Shown: piece by piece, positions 15,627-24,078 of the stretch
Position numbering within the stretch: the stretch's first letter is position 1
How the letters are laid out: the number at the start of each line of letters is the position of its first letter
Assembly: GCF_029625215.1 (NCBI RefSeq)
Contig: NZ_CP121197.1
Location: forward strand, 1,736,001 to 1,800,000
DNA length: 64,000 nucleotides
Direction of reading: 5' to 3'
DNA from: Aurantibacillus circumpalustris
GTDB taxonomy: Bacteria > Bacteroidota > Bacteroidia > B-17B0 > Aurantibacillaceae
Position numbers and translations under genes: made by a program
Notes under the pieces: model-generated
What the model saw: only the letters and a program-made list of their open reading frames with translations
The model's database searches: none
What the model was told of the DNA's origin: nothing

Positions 15627-17168
15627 GTGAAAAAATATTTAAATCTATTCGACGTTAAACAAAGAGTCGATTACAAAAATGAAGTTTTATCTGGCCTTAC
15701 AGTGGCTTTAGCATTAGTTCCTGAAGCAATAGCATTTGCTTTAATTGCGGGACTTTCCCCTCTTACTGGATTGTATGCAGCTTTCACGATGGGACTTATA
15801 ACCTCAATTTTTGGAGGAAGACCAGGAATGATCTCAGGAGCGACTGGAGCTGTTGCAGTTGTCATTGTGTCGCTTGCCAAATCACATGGAGTAGAATACA
15901 TTTTTGCAACCGTAATTTTAGCTGGGATAATACAAATGCTCGCAGGTTTTTTGAGATTAGGAAAATTCATTCGTCTTGTTCCCCATCCTGCTATGTTTGG
16001 TTTTGTGAATGGTTTAGCAATTGTAATTTTTTTGGCACAATTGGATCAATTTAAAATGCCGAATGTTGATGGTGCCTTGCAGTGGATGACTGGTGATACT
16101 TTACTCGTGATGCTTGGTTTAGTGGGTTTAACAATGCTTATAATTTGGGGACTACCAAAATTAACGAAAATTGTTCCTTCCGCATTAACCGCTATTATTG
16201 TTGTTTCGGCCATTGCAATTGGATTTGGTATTAATACCAAAACAGTTGGAGACATTGCTTCGGTGAGCGGCGGATTCCCTCCCTTTCATATTCCAGATAT
16301 TCCATTCACTGGTGAAACACTTAAAATTATTTTTCCTTATGCATTAATAGTAGCAGGCGTAGGACTCATTGAAAGTCTATTGACTTTAAACTTAATAGAT
16401 GAGATTACAGGTACTAAAGGAAGAGGAAATAAAGAAGCCGCAGCGCAGGGTGCAGCTAATATTATTACAGGATTGTTTTCAGGTATGGGTGGTTGTGCTA
16501 TGATTGGACAAAGTTTAATTAATATTTCTTCAGGTGCACGAGCACGATTATCCGGTATTTTTGCTTCAGTGATGTTGTTATTGTTTATAATGTTCGGCGC
16601 TTCAATTATAGAGCGCTTGCCAATGGCTGCATTAACCGGTGTTATGATTATGGTGGCAATAGGAACCTTTGAATGGGCGAGCTTAAGAACATTTAATAAA
16701 ATGCCGAAGTCAGACGTTTTGGTAATGGTATTGGTTACACTTGTTACAGTATTCTTGCACAATTTGGCTTTGGCAGTTTTAGTTGGTGTTGTTATTTCAG
16801 CATTAGTGTTTGCGTGGGAAAATGCAAAACGAATCAGGGCTAGAAAATTTGTTGATGAGAATGGGATTAAGCACTACGAAATTTTCGGGCCTTTATTTTT
16901 TGGTTCCGTTTCGGCCTTTAACGAAAAGTTTGATGTTTCAAGTGATCCCAATGAGGTTGTAATTGATTTTGCAGAAAGTAGAATAGTAGATATGTCCGGG
17001 ATAGAAGCTTTAAATAAACTAACAGAAAGATATTTAAATGTCGGAAAAAAATTGCATCTCAAACATTTAAGTGCTGATTGCAAAGTACTTCTAGCAAATG
17101 CGGATAAAATCGTAGACGTTAATATTCTGGAAGATCCGACCTATATAGTTGCTGTGGATAAAATTTAG
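15627..17168 (+). CDS. SulP-family inorganic anion transporter with STAS domain
   Basis: 513 residues with a GTG start (KKYLNLFDVKQR). The SulP signature is clear in VLSGLTVALALVPEAIAFAL and GLSPLTGLYAAF, then about 11 membrane segments (GMISGATGAVAVVIVSLAKS is another conserved core helix). From about residue 420 a STAS domain follows (VVIDFAESRIVDMSGIEALN). The family carries sulphate, bicarbonate or other anions, and substrate cannot be read from sequence. It stands alone on its strand among stress and ion genes; an FNR-like palindrome lies 16 bp after its stop. Confidence 0.9.
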   Translation: MKKYLNLFDVKQRVDYKNEVLSGLTVALALVPEAIAFALIAGLSPLTGLYAAFTMGLITSIFGGRPGMISGATGAVAVVIVSLAKSHGVEYIFATVILAGIIQMLAGFLRLGKFIRLVPHPAMFGFVNGLAIVIFLAQLDQFKMPNVDGALQWMTGDTLLVMLGLVGLTMLIIWGLPKLTKIVPSALTAIIVVSAIAIGFGINTKTVGDIASVSGGFPPFHIPDIPFTGETLKIIFPYALIVAGVGLIESLLTLNLIDEITGTKGRGNKEAAAQGAANIITGLFSGMGGCAMIGQSLINISSGARARLSGIFASVMLLLFIMFGASIIERLPMAALTGVMIMVAIGTFEWASLRTFNKMPKSDVLVMVLVTLVTVFLHNLALAVLVGVVISALVFAWENAKRIRARKFVDENGIKHYEIFGPLFFGSVSAFNEKFDVSSDPNEVVIDFAESRIVDMSGIEALNKLTERYLNVGKKLHLKHLSADCKVLLANADKIVDVNILEDPTYIVAVDKI

Positions 17169-17184
17169 AAACGGATTATTAAAA

Positions 17185-17198
17185 TTGATATAAATCAA
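17185..17198. promoter_or_regulatory. FNR-like box downstream of SulP
   Basis: TTGATATAAATCAA is a perfect TTGAT-N4-ATCAA palindrome. No TAnnTTTG element sits at the 36-37 bp spacing on either strand, so a target promoter cannot be named. The next open frame begins at 17306. Confidence 0.4.
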
Positions 17199-17305
17199 TT
17201 CTGTTGAAAATAATGTGAATTTAAATGTTAATGATTCTTAGAAGCGTTAAAAAAGACAAAGCTTTTTTTTATCCGCCTATTTATTTTTAATTTTAAAGTG
17301 GAGCA

Positions 17306-17653
17306 ATGCTAAATTCTTTAAAAATAATCTTGGTCATAAGTTTTTTTATGCTTCTCGGAAGTGAGAAGATATCCACTAAACTAAATAATAAAATTACAAA
17401 GATTACGAGCTTCAAATTAAGTACGGGAGATTTATCGCAGAGCGATTTCATTTCTAATGATTTTTCAATCACCAAAGTAAAAATTAAGCGAAAGTGTAAG
17501 GCTACCGAAATTTTAAAAATACAATTTGCTTTTCAAGTTATAAATCAAGTAAAATATCTTAAAGACAGTTTTCTTAAAAGTGCTTTTGAATATACTACAC
17601 ACTACAAGTATTTCTTCCGATCCAAAAGAGGACCACCTATTTTAATAGGTTAA
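17306..17653 (+). CDS. Doubtful 115-residue hypothetical protein
   Basis: It begins with a signal-like hydrophobic stretch (SLKIILVISFFMLLGSE) and continues with a basic, lysine-rich sequence without recognisable domain; the end (YFFRSKRGPPILIG) looks like non-coding DNA read through. It follows an FNR-like box by about 110 bp. It may be an expressed short secreted protein or chance. Nothing else in this interval looks coding. Confidence 0.3.
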   Translation: MLNSLKIILVISFFMLLGSEKISTKLNNKITKITSFKLSTGDLSQSDFISNDFSITKVKIKRKCKATEILKIQFAFQVINQVKYLKDSFLKSAFEYTTHYKYFFRSKRGPPILIG

Positions 17654-17775
17654 TGTGTCAATTTTACCTCGTAAAACTTTGTTCTAATTAATTAGAATTA
17701 TAAGTTTCATTCGAACGATTATTCACCCTATTTCTAGTTTTTCGTGAACTAAAGATTAGAATTAAAAAAATTAAT

Positions 17776-18297
17776 ATGCGATCAATTAAAAATTATCTTT
17801 TCAAAGGCACTTTCTTTTTTGCTCTTACACTTTTACTCCTCAGTTTTAAGGACGAAAAAGACTCTCTGCATGGGAGAGCTTTTAATACCAGTATGTCTGA
17901 AACAAAGAACGGTATTGTAAAAAGAAAGGTTATTGCAGATCATATTTATTTTAAGAACGGAAAATTAAAAAGTGATTTTCTTCGTAAAAAATTTGGATTT
18001 AAATGGATTCGATACAGGATAAATAAAGACTCTATGTATGTTGATTCTACAGGTGTTGACGTACGATTACTTGTTGTTGAAGCTTCGGCTACAGATGAAA
18101 CAAATCAAACAGTAATGATGAATTTTACCACCCTTGAGTGGGATATTGATGGGGAAATTAAAATTACGAAAAACGATCGATTACGTCATAAATATGCTTT
18201 GGCAGGTCGCGAAAAATTAGGAAAACCGAAAAAAATTAAGAAAAGAAAATCAGAGGAAGATGAAAGCGATCCTCTTTTTAAAATCGTAATGCCTTAA
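17776..18297 (+). CDS. Hypothetical secreted or membrane-anchored protein
   Basis: 173 residues. One hydrophobic helix near the N-terminus (GTFFFALTLLLLSF) could be an uncleaved signal anchor. The rest is soluble: FLRKKFGFKWIRYRINKDSM, then VDVRLLVVEASATDETNQT, and a strongly charged tail (KKIKKRKSEEDESD). No known domain is recognised. It lies between two other hypothetical genes on the same strand but with gaps over 120 bp, so an operon is not evident. Confidence 0.6.
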   Translation: MRSIKNYLFKGTFFFALTLLLLSFKDEKDSLHGRAFNTSMSETKNGIVKRKVIADHIYFKNGKLKSDFLRKKFGFKWIRYRINKDSMYVDSTGVDVRLLVVEASATDETNQTVMMNFTTLEWDIDGEIKITKNDRLRHKYALAGREKLGKPKKIKKRKSEEDESDPLFKIVMP

Positions 18298-18467
18298 TAT
18301 CCCAGAGTAATAATTCTAAAAATTTCTTAAAAGAATGATTCTAATTTTTTATTTTCGTTTTTATTTTGTATATTCAAGTAACAATAAAATATTACAGTAA
18401 AGACTGTAAGGCGTAGTTACCCTTTAAATATTTGGCGCCTCATTTTCTAATTTAAACATTTATTTAT

Positions 18468-19064
18468 ATGAAAAAATTAATCTCACTTATTCTTATGTTT
18501 GCTATGTACTCTGGTTTTGCACAAAGAGGAAAAGCAAAAATGCTTCCAGTCCTGGAAAAAGGTTATTACATTAATACAAGAAACGATACGGTTTGGGGAA
18601 AAGTCCAAACAAACCCTGAAGACCCAACGGATTTATATAAACAATTTGGTTTCAAAAACAACCGCAGTAAAAAACCTAAAATGCTTAATGCGCAAAGAGC
18701 TAAAGCTTATGGAGTAGGAGATAAGGACTATGTTAGTGTAGAGTTAAACGGAAAAAAAATATTTCTTCAAAGGTTAGTTACAGGAAGATTAAATTTTTAC
18801 CAATACGAATACAATGGGAAAATTGAAGGCTATGCAGCAATAGAATCGGATTTCTACATTAAAGACACAGGTGCCGATCCTTCTGAGGCTGATTTAAAAG
18901 AACTCAAAAAAATATCAGGACTGTTTTACAAACGTGGTTTAAAACCATACTTTAAGGATCAACCAATGATATGGTCAGACCTAGACAAATATAATTTTGA
19001 TGAAGTAAGCGTTATCGCTGCGGTGAAAGAGTTTAATAAGTTTTATTCAAAAACGGGTAACTAA
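18468..19064 (+). CDS. Hypothetical secreted protein of a Bacteroidota type
   Basis: 198 residues with a signal peptide (KKLISLILMFAMYSGFAQ, cleavage after Ala-Gln region). The mature start KGYYINTRNDTVWGKVQTNP resembles a common Bacteroidota periplasmic pattern ('G-x-Y-x-x-NDT-x-x-G-K-I') of unknown function. A strong hairpin terminator follows at 19127-19180. No enzyme motif is seen. Confidence 0.7.
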   Translation: MKKLISLILMFAMYSGFAQRGKAKMLPVLEKGYYINTRNDTVWGKVQTNPEDPTDLYKQFGFKNNRSKKPKMLNAQRAKAYGVGDKDYVSVELNGKKIFLQRLVTGRLNFYQYEYNGKIEGYAAIESDFYIKDTGADPSEADLKELKKISGLFYKRGLKPYFKDQPMIWSDLDKYNFDEVSVIAAVKEFNKFYSKTGN

Positions 19065-19126
19065 ATTTTGTTCAACTAAGGGTTCTTAATTTTCAAACTA
19101 GTTTTTGGTTTTAAAGTCATGATCAC

Positions 19127-19180
19127 AAAGACCTTTCAAAATCTTTACTTATTCGTGAAGACTTTGTAAGGTCTTTTGTT
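19127..19180 (+). terminator. Long-stem intrinsic terminator after the gene at 18468
   Basis: AAAGACCTT (19127-19135) pairs perfectly with AAGGTCTTT (19168-19176). The inner arms (CAAAATCTTTAC and GTGAAGACTTTG) also pair with two mismatches around a 6-nt loop, giving a stem of about 22 bp followed by a T-rich run. It may also serve the convergent MscS gene whose stop is at 19263. Confidence 0.65.
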
Positions 19181-19262
19181 TTATAGATTAAATTTATCGG
19201 AATATTCTTTTATCAATCACACATTAATGGATAGTATCATACTTTTTAAGTGTAATTAAACT

Positions 19263-20114
19263 TTAATCTTCCTTAGTTTGTTTCGCATCGCCAACCGTAT
19301 TTAAATGTACTGTTCTTTGAGGGAAAGGAATGATAATACCATTTTTCTGAAACTCATCAAAAATTTGAATGCGAATTTCACTTTTAATTCCTTCTACTCG
19401 AAATACTTTTTCTGTCCAAAAAAATAATTGAAATTTTATTGCTGAATCACCAAAATCAACCAAACGCACAAAGGGTTCTGGATCTTTTAATATTTCTGAT
19501 TTAGAGGCTGCTACATTTTTAATTATTTTCATAACTAAATGAATGTCCGATCCATAATCAACGCCAAGGTCAATTTCAAAACGTGAGGTGATACCAGAAT
19601 GTGTCCAGTTAATTAATTTATTATTTGTGAGCGTGGAGTTAGGAAGTATGATATATTTTTGATCTCGGGTCTCAACCGTGGTTGTTCTGAGATTAATCAC
19701 TTTTACCCGCGAAATCATTCCTTCCAACTCTATGATATCACCAACCTTAACGGTTGCATCGACAAGAATAATAAAACCGGCTACTAAATCTCCAAATAAA
19801 TGTTGAATTCCCAAACCCAATCCAACAAGCAGAGCGGCAGAACTGGCGAGTATAACACTCACATTGATACCGATAACCTGAAGGACAATAATGGAGTAGA
19901 AAACTAAAAAGAAATATTTTGCGATCTGAAAAAACGCGAATTTTCTTCCTGAGTCAATCTTTAAGAATGTGAAAATACTTTTTTTTGCAACTCTAAGTAC
20001 GAACCAGGTTAGAACACTTAATAGCAGAATTATAACAAATTTTTTTATGAAAAAATCATTGTGTTGCAGTGTATGAACAAATTTATCGAACATGGTACTT
20101 ATTTTTTGATTCAC
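19263..20114 (-). CDS. MscS-family mechanosensitive ion channel (short)
   Basis: 283 residues, close to E. coli MscS length. Three membrane segments, then the pore/core region (ILASSAALLVGLGLGIQHLF, DATVKVGDIIELEGM), beta domain (TRDQKYIILPNSTLTNNKLI) and C-terminal domain ending GIIIPFPQRTV. It follows the larger MscS gene on the same strand after a 65-bp gap, so the two and the upstream barrel may form one unit. With the genes at 14043 and 20180 it makes three MscS paralogues within 8 kb. Confidence 0.9.
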   Translation of the reverse strand: MNQKISTMFDKFVHTLQHNDFFIKKFVIILLLSVLTWFVLRVAKKSIFTFLKIDSGRKFAFFQIAKYFFLVFYSIIVLQVIGINVSVILASSAALLVGLGLGIQHLFGDLVAGFIILVDATVKVGDIIELEGMISRVKVINLRTTTVETRDQKYIILPNSTLTNNKLINWTHSGITSRFEIDLGVDYGSDIHLVMKIIKNVAASKSEILKDPEPFVRLVDFGDSAIKFQLFFWTEKVFRVEGIKSEIRIQIFDEFQKNGIIIPFPQRTVHLNTVGDAKQTKED

Positions 20115-20179
20115 GAGCTTAAGTTTTAAAAATATTCTTAATTAATTATTTATTTAGGCAATTGATTTTTCAAATGTGG

Positions 20180-22033
20180 CTATTGTGCATCTTTTGTAAC
20201 ATTCACATTAAATGGCGGTGCCTTATAGTCTTTAGAAAGGTAGTCGCTTGGTATGGTTGTCGAATTCCCATCTCTAGCAGCTCTGTAATGCGGAGAAAGA
20301 ATTTCGATGCCTGATTCATTAAAACAATCTTGGATGTTTTGATGCAAAATAGAATAAATCTCAGCTTGCCTATTTGCATCTTTTGTGTATGCATTTATTT
20401 GATAGGAAACATAAAAATCATCTAGGCTCGTTTGTAAAACAAATGATTTTGGTTCTTTTAAAATAAATTCAATTCGTGATGCTGCTTCCACTAAAGCAGC
20501 ATGCACCTTTTTCCATGGTACATCGTATCCAATTGTAACGGTAGAGTGAATAATTAAGCCGGTATCGCTTGCGTTACTGGAGTAATTTGTTGTGTGGTTC
20601 GACAGCACAGCAGAATTGGGTACTGTAATTTCTTCATTTTTAATTGTACGAATACGCGTTACTAGCATGTTTTTTTCGAGAACGTCACCAACGACTTCTC
20701 CAATTTTTACGCGATCGCCAATTTTAAAAGGACGCATATAAGTTATCACTAAACCCGCTATCATATTCGTGATTGCAGAAGAGGATCCAAGTGAAAAAAG
20801 AATTCCGAGAAAAACGGAAACACCTTGAAATGCAGCTGAATCAGAACCTGGTAGATATGGAAATATAACAACAACCATAAAGGAGTACAAAACAAACCTC
20901 AGAATATTAAAAGTAGACATGGCCCAATCACTATGAAAACCGTTAAGCTTAATATTTCCTTTTTCAATTTCACTGAAGAAATAGTGAATCGCTTTTAAGA
21001 CATACTTAGTTATGTAATAGATTACAAGAATTGTAAATAGATTAGGGAGGAAATGCCACACACCTAATAAAACATTTTTTGCTGGTGAGAGAATCCAATT
21101 GAGTAGTGTGTCGGTAAATGATTTGGTCTCTGGAAATACGCTAAAGATAAGAGGTAGCGAAAGATACATTAATAATATAATTACGAGTAAACGTACCGCG
21201 TTATTAATCTTCAGGGCAAATTGCCTGTGTTTCTGAGGACTAAATATTTTGAATTTCTTAAAGCTTACTCCATTTAAAAAATGCTCTTGGTTTTGAATTA
21301 AGTAATTTTTAGATTTTTTAAATAAGCGATTAATTAGAAAGATTAGAAACCAAAGGCAAGCAATGATTATGAGTATTTGAACAATTCGTTTTAACCAGTT
21401 AAATAACCCATTTTCACTTTTATATTTGCTAATACTATATTTAATTTGATCAAGATATTTTTCAGAAAGATCGGAAATGGGGGCATTGAACCATAATCCA
21501 TCAATGTCTGTAATAGACATGATGATATTGTCGTTTTTGTATACGATGTCCACCGACGACTCATTGGCATTTAGTTCTAAGGAGTCTAAGTTTAAAAAGT
21601 CATCATCATAAAGTTTACGAAGTCTCTCCGAGATTGCTTCAGCACGCGCTTTTGCATTAAACGAACCGGTTTTAGTATATATGTTTAAAATAGTGTCATT
21701 AAAAAGTACTACAGGAAAACTTTTTGAGAATTTTTTTAAGGTTTCAATTTTTTCAAGTTGCGCAACTTTTTTTAGTGAATCTTTCACAGTTAAGGCCTCA
21801 AGCTTTTTTTCCAGCTTTGCTTTTTCATAGGCGGAAGCGTTCGCCATGGTAGCTTGTAATTGAACTCTAACCATTGAATCAATTTTATGTTGCTCCTTCT
21901 GAGCAAGAATTAATTGTTGAATAACCGAAGCACTATCTTGTTGTGCTTGTTCTTGAGTTTTGTTTTTTTGTGCAACGCCATTAAAAAACAAGCCAATTAC
22001 AAAAGCGAGTAAAATAAGTAAACTTTTTTTCAT
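20180..22033 (-). CDS. Large MscS-type channel with periplasmic N-terminal extension
   Basis: 617 residues. A signal peptide (SLLILLAFVIGLFFNGVAQ) precedes a Gln/Lys-rich coiled-coil stretch (residues ~20-100) and a periplasmic domain. Five or so membrane segments follow (from about residue 215), then the MscS core (GVSVFLGILFSLGSSSAITN, RPFKIGDRVKIGEVVGDV, ITVPNSAVLSNHTTN) and C-terminal domain. The arrangement resembles MscM/YbiO-like channels with a long periplasmic part. The start is 5 bp after the barrel gene stop, so they are co-transcribed, and the periplasmic domain could interact with that outer-membrane protein. Confidence 0.88.
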   Translation of the reverse strand: MKKSLLILLAFVIGLFFNGVAQKNKTQEQAQQDSASVIQQLILAQKEQHKIDSMVRVQLQATMANASAYEKAKLEKKLEALTVKDSLKKVAQLEKIETLKKFSKSFPVVLFNDTILNIYTKTGSFNAKARAEAISERLRKLYDDDFLNLDSLELNANESSVDIVYKNDNIIMSITDIDGLWFNAPISDLSEKYLDQIKYSISKYKSENGLFNWLKRIVQILIIIACLWFLIFLINRLFKKSKNYLIQNQEHFLNGVSFKKFKIFSPQKHRQFALKINNAVRLLVIILLMYLSLPLIFSVFPETKSFTDTLLNWILSPAKNVLLGVWHFLPNLFTILVIYYITKYVLKAIHYFFSEIEKGNIKLNGFHSDWAMSTFNILRFVLYSFMVVVIFPYLPGSDSAAFQGVSVFLGILFSLGSSSAITNMIAGLVITYMRPFKIGDRVKIGEVVGDVLEKNMLVTRIRTIKNEEITVPNSAVLSNHTTNYSSNASDTGLIIHSTVTIGYDVPWKKVHAALVEAASRIEFILKEPKSFVLQTSLDDFYVSYQINAYTKDANRQAEIYSILHQNIQDCFNESGIEILSPHYRAARDGNSTTIPSDYLSKDYKAPPFNVNVTKDAQ

Positions 22034-22038
22034 GGTAT

Positions 22039-22821
22039 TTAGTTTTGAATCGGTGTTTTAATTTTGTTTAAATTCAATCTCCACGAGATTCCTCCGCTGA
22101 TAAAATAATCTGCTACACTGTTTTTGCCGTACCCTGTAGAAACATCAAATTGAAAATTGTTGTTGAGCAACCAAGCGAATCCACAATCGAAACGCGTTTC
22201 AAATGTTTTATCACGGTACTGGCCGTAATTTTCTACAAAAGAACTTAGTTTTTTATAAACTGGGAAAGAAAAGTTAATGACATACCTCCCTGTAGGAATG
22301 GCGTTGTTGCCTCCGTATAAAAGTATCCAATTAGTGGTTAAGGTAGTGCTTTTTGGAAGCCGCCAATTGGCTACAAATACAATGATAGGCGCTACATATC
22401 TAGTACCATAAGTTTTAGAAATATCGGGCATTCTTAAGCGCATCTGAAAACATGTTGCAGGTCTAATTCCTTTTTGATTTGATAGATGAACCCTGAATCC
22501 TACAAGTAAATTACTTAAACCACTAGTTGATACCAGAGTGTCGTTAACCGAATTTTTGTCGCTTTTATAATCAAGCATTGCACTTAGTTCAATTAGTTCT
22601 GAAATACCAAACCTCACCACATGACTAGTAACATACGTATGACTAGTTTGTTCAATATTATTATTATCGTATTCTATACCTTGTTGAAATTGTAAGATGT
22701 TTTTCCCAACCGTGAATGGACCAATAGCCTGTCCAGGACGTGCAGTGCGTATGGTTTCATTATATTGCGCATTTAAATGACTGATAATTAGTATAAAAAA
22801 GAGTGTAAGGTGTTTTCTCAT
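22039..22821 (-). CDS. Outer-membrane beta-barrel, Phenol_MetA_deg-type transporter
   Basis: 260 residues with a signal peptide (KHLTLFFILIISHLNAQ). The mature start TARPGQAIGPFTVGKNILQF is characteristic of the 'transporter'/Phenol_MetA_deg family of Bacteroidota barrels, and alternating hydrophobic strands continue to the end (YFISGGISWRLNLNKI). Transported compound unknown. It is the first gene of the barrel-MscS(-MscS) unit, which links an outer-membrane pore with mechanosensitive inner-membrane channels. Confidence 0.75.
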   Translation of the reverse strand: MRKHLTLFFILIISHLNAQYNETIRTARPGQAIGPFTVGKNILQFQQGIEYDNNNIEQTSHTYVTSHVVRFGISELIELSAMLDYKSDKNSVNDTLVSTSGLSNLLVGFRVHLSNQKGIRPATCFQMRLRMPDISKTYGTRYVAPIIVFVANWRLPKSTTLTTNWILLYGGNNAIPTGRYVINFSFPVYKKLSSFVENYGQYRDKTFETRFDCGFAWLLNNNFQFDVSTGYGKNSVADYFISGGISWRLNLNKIKTPIQN

Positions 22822-22973
22822 TTATAGGATTTAATTTTTCAATTTATTTGCCAAAAATGTGAATTCAAAGTCGCCAAAGGTCAGTATGAATATATGTAAT
22901 ATTAGCGCAACCTTATCAAAGGCGCGAAAATATATTTGTTGGTTTTAGAAGGGGACTTCTTTTGCACTAATAA

Positions 22974-23540
22974 CTAGAATTCAAATTTTAAAGTATCTGG
23001 AACGCTTAGTACTGGTATTTTAGAGTGATTGACAAATTGTTGAGCATAAGTGCCATTAATTATTTGCGCGAGTGAAAAGTCGTGTTTTGTCATAATAGCT
23101 AATAAATCTGCTTTTTGTTCTTTTGCATGATCTAAAATGGCTTTGGTAAAGTTTGAATTACTTAAGAAAACGGATTCATATTCAATACCCTCATTTTTTA
23201 AAAATGCTATTACCTGACTGACATATTGTTTTACCTTCTCCTTTTCGGTTTTATTATTTCCACTCGTATATCCTGTAACAATTATTTTTGAAGAAAATGT
23301 TTTTGCAATTTTAGCAACCAGATTTACTTTATTTCTCGAATTAAGTTCGGCTCTTATTGGCACTATGATTGTTTTGTAACTTTTTTTGGTGGACCGTTTT
23401 TGAACAGTCAAAACAGGGCACGATGCGTGGTTAACAACTCTAAATGCAGTACTTCCAACAAAAAACTCTGTCACGCCTGAAGTACCATGCGTTCCCATAA
23501 TAATTAAGCTAGCTTTAATTTTTTTGGAATCGCAGACCAA
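22974..23540 (-). pseudogene. Universal stress protein lacking its N-terminal half-domain
   Basis: 188 codons remain. The frame opens at a TTG (23540) directly after an in-frame stop and begins in the middle of the first Usp domain (VCDSKKIKASLIIMGTHGTS). The ATP-binding loop G-2x-G-9x-G-S is intact in MGTHGTSGVTEFFVGSTAF, and a complete second Usp domain follows (KTIIVPIRAELNSRNK onward). Bacteroidota tandem Usp proteins are usually near 280 residues, so about 90-100 residues are missing. No trace of the missing part was seen upstream to 23712. A palindrome related to the Crp/Fnr autoregulatory one is upstream. Confidence 0.6.
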
Positions 23541-23559
23541 TTAGCCTAAGGTTTTTTGT

Positions 23560-23573
23560 TTGACTTTTGTCAA
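23560..23573. promoter_or_regulatory. TTGAC-N4-GTCAA palindrome upstream of the usp remnant
   Basis: TTGACTTTTGTCAA is a perfect palindrome with the same half-sites as the one in the Crp/Fnr promoter (13290-13303). No -7 element at the expected spacing was found on either strand, which fits loss of the original promoter-gene junction with the truncation. Confidence 0.4.
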
Positions 23574-23712
23574 GTGTTCTCGCGTAACCCTTAAATAGGG
23601 CAATGCGCAGGGAACGAAAAATTTTTATTTTTTTATTTTTAAGTATTTACAACTTTTTAACTTGCACGGTAACTAAGAAAAATTCTGTACAAATAAGTTG
23701 AATTAATCCGAC

Positions 23713-24078
23713 TTATTTCTTCAACGGATGCCCAAGATAAATCATAATTAGTGGCATTAAAAGAAACGGAATTTCTACAAGTGCGGTTTTAATATTTCCT
23801 TCTTTTAGTGCAAAAGCCATAATCATAAGTATGATAGTTGCGTTTATAACATTTGCAATAAAAAATGTTTGTGGAAAAACAACCAATACAGCCACTATTA
23901 ACGAAAGAATAGCAATAAGCAAAATCATGTTATGCCCAATGCCAATATCAGACATCATTTTTGCTTCTTCAGGTTTTAAATTATTTGTAATACCAGACCA
24001 ACCGTGTTTTAAACTAAAAAAAACGGTAATTAAAATTAGAACAGCACTAATAATTTTTATGATCATTTTATTTGTCAT
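23713..24078 (-). CDS. Four-helix membrane protein of unknown function
   Basis: 121 residues. Four hydrophobic segments are visible (IIKIISAVLILITVFFSL; MILLIAILSLIVAVLVVF; FFIANVINATIILMIMAFAL; ALVEIPFLLMPLIMIYLG). The start overlaps the end of the SPFH gene by 11 bp, so translation is coupled and the two proteins probably work together in the membrane. No family is recognised with confidence. Confidence 0.7.
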   Translation of the reverse strand: MTNKMIIKIISAVLILITVFFSLKHGWSGITNNLKPEEAKMMSDIGIGHNMILLIAILSLIVAVLVVFPQTFFIANVINATIILMIMAFALKEGNIKTALVEIPFLLMPLIMIYLGHPLKK

